Positions 32,669 through 35,370 of a stretch of DNA of 35,370 nucleotides are shown one piece after another. The first letter of the stretch is position 1, and each line of letters starts with the position of its first letter. A program made the translations under genes and the position numbers. The DNA comes from Bacteroides sp. CAG:530 (GTDB taxonomy: Bacteria > Bacteroidota > Bacteroidia > Bacteroidales > Bacteroidaceae). Below the pieces are notes generated by a model. The model was given only the letters and a program-made list of their open reading frames with translations. It made no database searches and was not told the origin of the DNA. Where the stretch lies: assembly GCA_000434735.1 (NCBI GenBank), contig FR881251.1, positions 1 to 35,370 on the forward strand. Reading direction: 5' to 3'.

Positions 32669-33550
32669 TCACCCTTTGTTTTTGAGCCTGATTTTCTCAT
32701 GATAGAAATAGTTCACGATGACAGGCTTACCTTTTTCGGAGCGTCCGTAAGGCAAATCGTTCACCCGATAGGGAAAGCCTTGTGTTTGTGCATACTGGGA
32801 TATGTCCTGTTCCAAAGCCTGCCAGTAATCAAGTTTTTTCTTGTTGTATATCTCTTCGTACAACGGAAAGAGCTCGGGATATTTCTCACGAATATACGTC
32901 ATTATTCCTCCTTTGAATTGTCCACGCAGGTTCAGATTTTCAAGCCATATCAAATCGGCATAATTTTTCACCTCCCCAATAATCGCCTTCACATCGGTTA
33001 TTCCCGGAAATATGGGTGAAACGAAACATACGGTACGGATGCCTGCCTCATAGACTTGACGCATCGCTTTCAGGCGACGTTCTATGCTCACGGCATTGTC
33101 CATATCCGTGCGGAACCGCTCATCAAGCGTATTGACCGACCACGATACCGTTACTTTAGGAAAACCTTTCAATAGATCGAGGTCACGCAGGACGAGGTCG
33201 GACTTCGTACAAACCATAATCTCGGCATTACTTCCATGTAGCTCTTCGAGCAATTTACGCGTACGACGGAAAGATTCTTCATACGGATTGTAACCATCCG
33301 TCACAGAACCTATCACAATACGCTCGCCATCATATTTGTGTGGGTTCGTTATCGGTTTCCAATTCTTCACGTCCAGGAATGCTCCCCACGGTTCGGTATG
33401 TCCAGTGAAACGTTTCATGAACGAGGCGTAGCAATATTTGCAGGCGTGTGGACAGCCTACGTAGGGATTGACCGAATACCCGCCGACCGGCAGCGAAGAT
33501 TTGGTCATGACACTCTGTACATCTATTTCTCTGATTATTTCCTTTTCCAT
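32669..33550 (-). CDS. Radical SAM protein, spore-photolyase-like (mobile pair protein B)
   Basis: A 293-residue radical SAM protein from the ATG at 33550 (MEKEIIREIDVQSVMTKSSL). The cluster-binding motif CPHACKYC gives C33, C37 and C40, which hold a 4Fe-4S cluster used to cleave S-adenosylmethionine into a radical. Next come VIGSVTDGYNP, ICTKSD-like VCTKSD, TVSWSVNTLD and WLENLNLRG, as in the spore-photolyase-related group (COG1533). I recognise it as the partner annotated elsewhere as radical SAM mobile pair protein B. The longer open frame (to 33679) overlaps the upstream gene more deeply and is rejected. The chosen start overlaps the preceding gene by 16 nt, indicating coupled translation. 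The substrate is unknown; DNA repair is not implied by the family resemblance alone. Confidence 0.85.
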   Translation of the reverse strand: MEKEIIREIDVQSVMTKSSLPVGGYSVNPYVGCPHACKYCYASFMKRFTGHTEPWGAFLDVKNWKPITNPHKYDGERIVIGSVTDGYNPYEESFRRTRKLLEELHGSNAEIMVCTKSDLVLRDLDLLKGFPKVTVSWSVNTLDERFRTDMDNAVSIERRLKAMRQVYEAGIRTVCFVSPIFPGITDVKAIIGEVKNYADLIWLENLNLRGQFKGGIMTYIREKYPELFPLYEEIYNKKKLDYWQALEQDISQYAQTQGFPYRVNDLPYGRSEKGKPVIVNYFYHEKIRLKNKG

Positions 33551-34212
33551 ATTTTTTCTATAAATTGTTCTGGTAGCTCTTGAATCATTCGGTCTTCTCC
33601 CATGATAGGCAAAAGGTCTTCTTTCATAAATACTGGAATGTGATTTCTTTTCGCCTGTTCTACAATATGAAGTACCCATTCAGGATTGGCATCTACTTTC
33701 CCTTTCCTTCTGCCTGTTTCCGTTCCTATAACAATCCATTCGTAACCCTCCAAATCTATCTCACCCACATCCTCAAAGAGAGGTTCAAAAGTGGCATGAT
33801 AATGTTTAGAGCGAATGTGAGCTTTTAATTCCTTCAGCCGTTTCTTCTCGGAAGCCCTAGTCACAGTAACTCCCATCCATACGTTTTCATCATCAGTTTG
33901 AAAGTCGATTCGTTCAGGATGCTTCGTCAAAAAGATATACGCATTTTGAGGATTCATCGCTATACGTTCAAATATTTCTTCTTTCCAGGCTGTTTCCCAA
34001 TCAGAGAAGTCACTCATACCGGTAAGTAGCCAAACGTGTGATTTAGGATTATCCATCAGATGCAATTTACGATTCATATATTGAGGGACAGAGAAGTCAT
34101 CAGTCATGTGGAACCGCTTGCAGTTATTTCTTGCATAACAATAGTTGCATCCAATAGTACAACCAATTACAAGGTTCATGTTTTTTATAAGTGATTTGAT
34201 ACAGACGCTCAT
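33535..34212 (-). CDS. Radical SAM protein, DUF5131/Gp37-Gp68-like (mobile pair protein A)
   Basis: A 225-residue protein with the radical SAM motif CTIGCNYC (C18, C22, C25) close to the N-terminus, followed by VWLLTGMSDFSDW, YIFLTKHPERI, VWMGVTVTRASEKKR, FEPLFEDVG, WIVIGTETG and VFMKEDL. This pattern is that of the phage Gp37/Gp68 (DUF5131) group and matches what is annotated elsewhere as radical SAM mobile pair protein A. The start at 34212 makes an ATGA overlap with the stop of the metallo-hydrolase gene; a later ATG at 34179 is also possible. It is shorter than most radical SAM enzymes, so it may hold only a partial barrel and need its partner. The reaction is unknown. Confidence 0.82.
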   Translation of the reverse strand: MSVCIKSLIKNMNLVIGCTIGCNYCYARNNCKRFHMTDDFSVPQYMNRKLHLMDNPKSHVWLLTGMSDFSDWETAWKEEIFERIAMNPQNAYIFLTKHPERIDFQTDDENVWMGVTVTRASEKKRLKELKAHIRSKHYHATFEPLFEDVGEIDLEGYEWIVIGTETGRRKGKVDANPEWVLHIVEQAKRNHIPVFMKEDLLPIMGEDRMIQELPEQFIEKIWKRK

Positions 34213-34988
34213 AATATTATTGTTTCTCCATCTTCAGGAATAATCAGGCGACTCATTTCTATTTCGTAATGCATGGCTTCGTTACGCAGAATTGCGCGTG
34301 TGGTCTGCCCATGATCGGTAGCTTCCATGTGGACTGCTATTAGTTTGATGTGAGCGGGAAGTTCATCAAGCATGGTCATAACTTCCTGTTCGTCGGGAAT
34401 AATAGAACCTTCTGTTCGAGAAAATTCAGGGAATATTGCACCTCCACTGTTCACTATGATGTAATCGGGAGAAAACTGTTCTATGGTCTGACGGATACAC
34501 TCCTCCCACTTGCAGTCACTCATTATATATACGGTAGGGAAACCGGACGCGGTAAGCACATAGCCGGATACCGGACCCATCATTTCTCCAATCTGTCCGA
34601 AGCCATGGTGCCCTTGGATGCGATGAATGGTTAAATCTCCAATGGTTTTGTCTTTTTCAATGCTTTCTACATTGGTAAAACCATCCTGCTTAATACCCTC
34701 TTTATCCTGCGGTTGTGTCAGGAACAGGATGTTCTTCGCTAAATGCTGTTTCACTGTCGGGTCGTAATGATCAATATGGTTGTGTGTCAGCAATACCATA
34801 TCCAGATCATCCGTAATTTCATTCATCGGCATCGTAAGATGTACTCTTGGTGTCTTATATACTCCGAGGGCCGACTGCAAAGTGCCTTTTTCGGCAAGCA
34901 TGGGGTCAACAAGTATCTCTTTTCCAGCATAATGAATTCGCAAAGTTGCATTGCGAATCAGTCGAATTGTAATATTTTTTTCCTTCAT
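34209..34988 (-). CDS. Metallo-beta-lactamase fold hydrolase (UlaG-like)
   Basis: A 259-residue cytoplasmic protein with the metal-binding motif THNHIDHYD (H69, H71, D73, H74) and further likely ligands in QGHHGFGQ, IMSDCKWEE and VHMEATDH. It resembles the COG2220/UlaG group, which includes lactonases and other phosphoesterase or C-O bond hydrolases. The N-terminal ITIRLIRNATLRIHYAGKEILVDP is the usual first strand pair. It is the first gene of the operon with the two radical SAM genes and shares an ATGA overlap with the second. The intergenic space with the AraC regulator gene is 124 bp and holds a weak -7-like box GAACTTTGC (35019-35011). Its substrate is unknown, but it may act on the product or precursor of the radical SAM pair. 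Confidence 0.87.
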   Translation of the reverse strand: MKEKNITIRLIRNATLRIHYAGKEILVDPMLAEKGTLQSALGVYKTPRVHLTMPMNEITDDLDMVLLTHNHIDHYDPTVKQHLAKNILFLTQPQDKEGIKQDGFTNVESIEKDKTIGDLTIHRIQGHHGFGQIGEMMGPVSGYVLTASGFPTVYIMSDCKWEECIRQTIEQFSPDYIIVNSGGAIFPEFSRTEGSIIPDEQEVMTMLDELPAHIKLIAVHMEATDHGQTTRAILRNEAMHYEIEMSRLIIPEDGETIIL

Positions 34989-35088
34989 GATTTGTTGTAT
35001 TGATTACAGTCGCAAAGTTCGGCAAAACAAACCGGATGCATTATGCCTTAAAAACAGGAATATATGCCATTTTGATAAATGAAAATAG

Positions 35089-35097
35089 TATATTTGC
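35089..35097 (+). promoter_or_regulatory. -7 box upstream of the AraC-family gene
   Basis: TATATTTGC is a perfect Bacteroidota -7 box 16 bp upstream of the ATG at 35113. A TTTG lies at 35071-35074, closer than the usual spacing, so the -33 element is uncertain. Confidence 0.5.
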
Positions 35098-35112
35098 CCC
35101 AAAATAAAATCT

Positions 35113-35370
35113 ATGGATAAAATCGTCAACCCTGAACGTCTCGTCAGCGTTCCTTTTAACAAGACACGCTGTGGTGTGGACTTTTATATCAACTCAGGCC
35201 ACAGTAGCGATGTATGTGGTGTCCTGACGGAAAACCGGGTGTTTAAAACAGACTTTTTTAGCTTCTATTTTTTTCGTAAGGCCAATGGATATCTGCTGCT
35301 GAATTTCCGCAAATTTGAATTGCATGCCAATATGGTATTACTCCTCTCGCCGCATCAGCAGCAGGAATGG
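35113..35370 (+). CDS. AraC-family transcriptional regulator, N-terminal part (cut by window edge)
   Basis: The frame from the ATG at 35113 stays open for 86 codons to the end of the window (MDKIVNPERLVSVPFNKTRC to SPHQQQEW). It has the look of the N-terminal cupin-like sensor domain of Bacteroidales AraC regulators: FKTDFFSFYFFRKANGYLLLNF, then ANMVLLLSPHQ. The DNA-binding domain would lie beyond the window, so the family call is provisional. It is divergent from the metallo-hydrolase and radical SAM operon and may control it. Confidence 0.6.
   Translation, partial: MDKIVNPERLVSVPFNKTRCGVDFYINSGHSSDVCGVLTENRVFKTDFFSFYFFRKANGYLLLNFRKFELHANMVLLLSPHQQQEW

Noticed and set aside
31231..35370. 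Complete integrative element with both attachment sites
   Set aside because: The integrase is truncated and broken, and I found no second copy of the tRNA 3' end inside the window, so no boundaries can be set.

Overview
This 35.4 kb window is chromosomal DNA from a member of the Bacteroidales, most likely Bacteroides or a close relative such as Phocaeicola. The evidence is a one-protein hybrid two-component regulator, a serine-type sulfatase, a DUF4290 protein, a MurA with Asp in place of the catalytic Cys, and repeated promoters of the Bacteroidota type (-7 box TAnnTTTG, with a TTG/TTTG about 19-22 bp upstream). Genus level is inference.

Region 1 (1-8.6 kb) looks like gut-type accessory metabolism. 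It holds a hybrid two-component sensor-regulator (minus strand), a divergent TonB-dependent outer-membrane receptor (plus strand) and a secreted serine-type sulfatase (minus strand). The regulator's natural ATG and signal peptide are one base out of frame with the rest of the protein. Two arrays of short palindromes lie downstream of minus-strand genes.

Region 2 (8.6-31.3 kb) is conserved core genome in compact operons. The first runs on the minus strand from tsaB to rseP: tsaB, DUF4290, murA, rimM, an M23 peptidase, dxr, rseP. It is followed by the plus-strand operon yicC, gmk, a 61-residue membrane protein, nadD, and then a single M23-LysM envelope hydrolase. A second long minus-strand operon runs pdxJ, exbB, exbD, tonB, a DJ-1 family gene, ispD, recG. 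Divergent from it is nadK, then class II fba, then rsmI with a coiled-coil lipoprotein gene. Divergent from those are tdk and an AI-2E-family permease gene, ending at a tRNA-Lys(UUU) gene with a very clear promoter. Together these cover isoprenoid precursor synthesis (dxr, ispD), cell-wall synthesis and remodelling (murA, two M23 enzymes), Ton/Tol energy coupling, NAD(P) and B6 synthesis, and ribosome or tRNA maturation.

Region 3 (31.3-35.4 kb) is an island-like tail next to the tRNA-Lys gene. A dead tyrosine recombinase (two in-frame stops) is fused to the C-terminal half of an AraC regulator that is itself frameshifted. A hairpin-rich, apparently non-coding stretch follows. Then comes a tightly coupled minus-strand operon of a metallo-beta-lactamase-fold hydrolase and two radical SAM proteins, which I believe are the pair known in annotation as radical SAM mobile pair proteins A and B. 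A divergent AraC-family regulator is cut by the window edge. This last module is the best candidate for an undescribed system: its pieces are recognisable, but its substrate and purpose are unknown.
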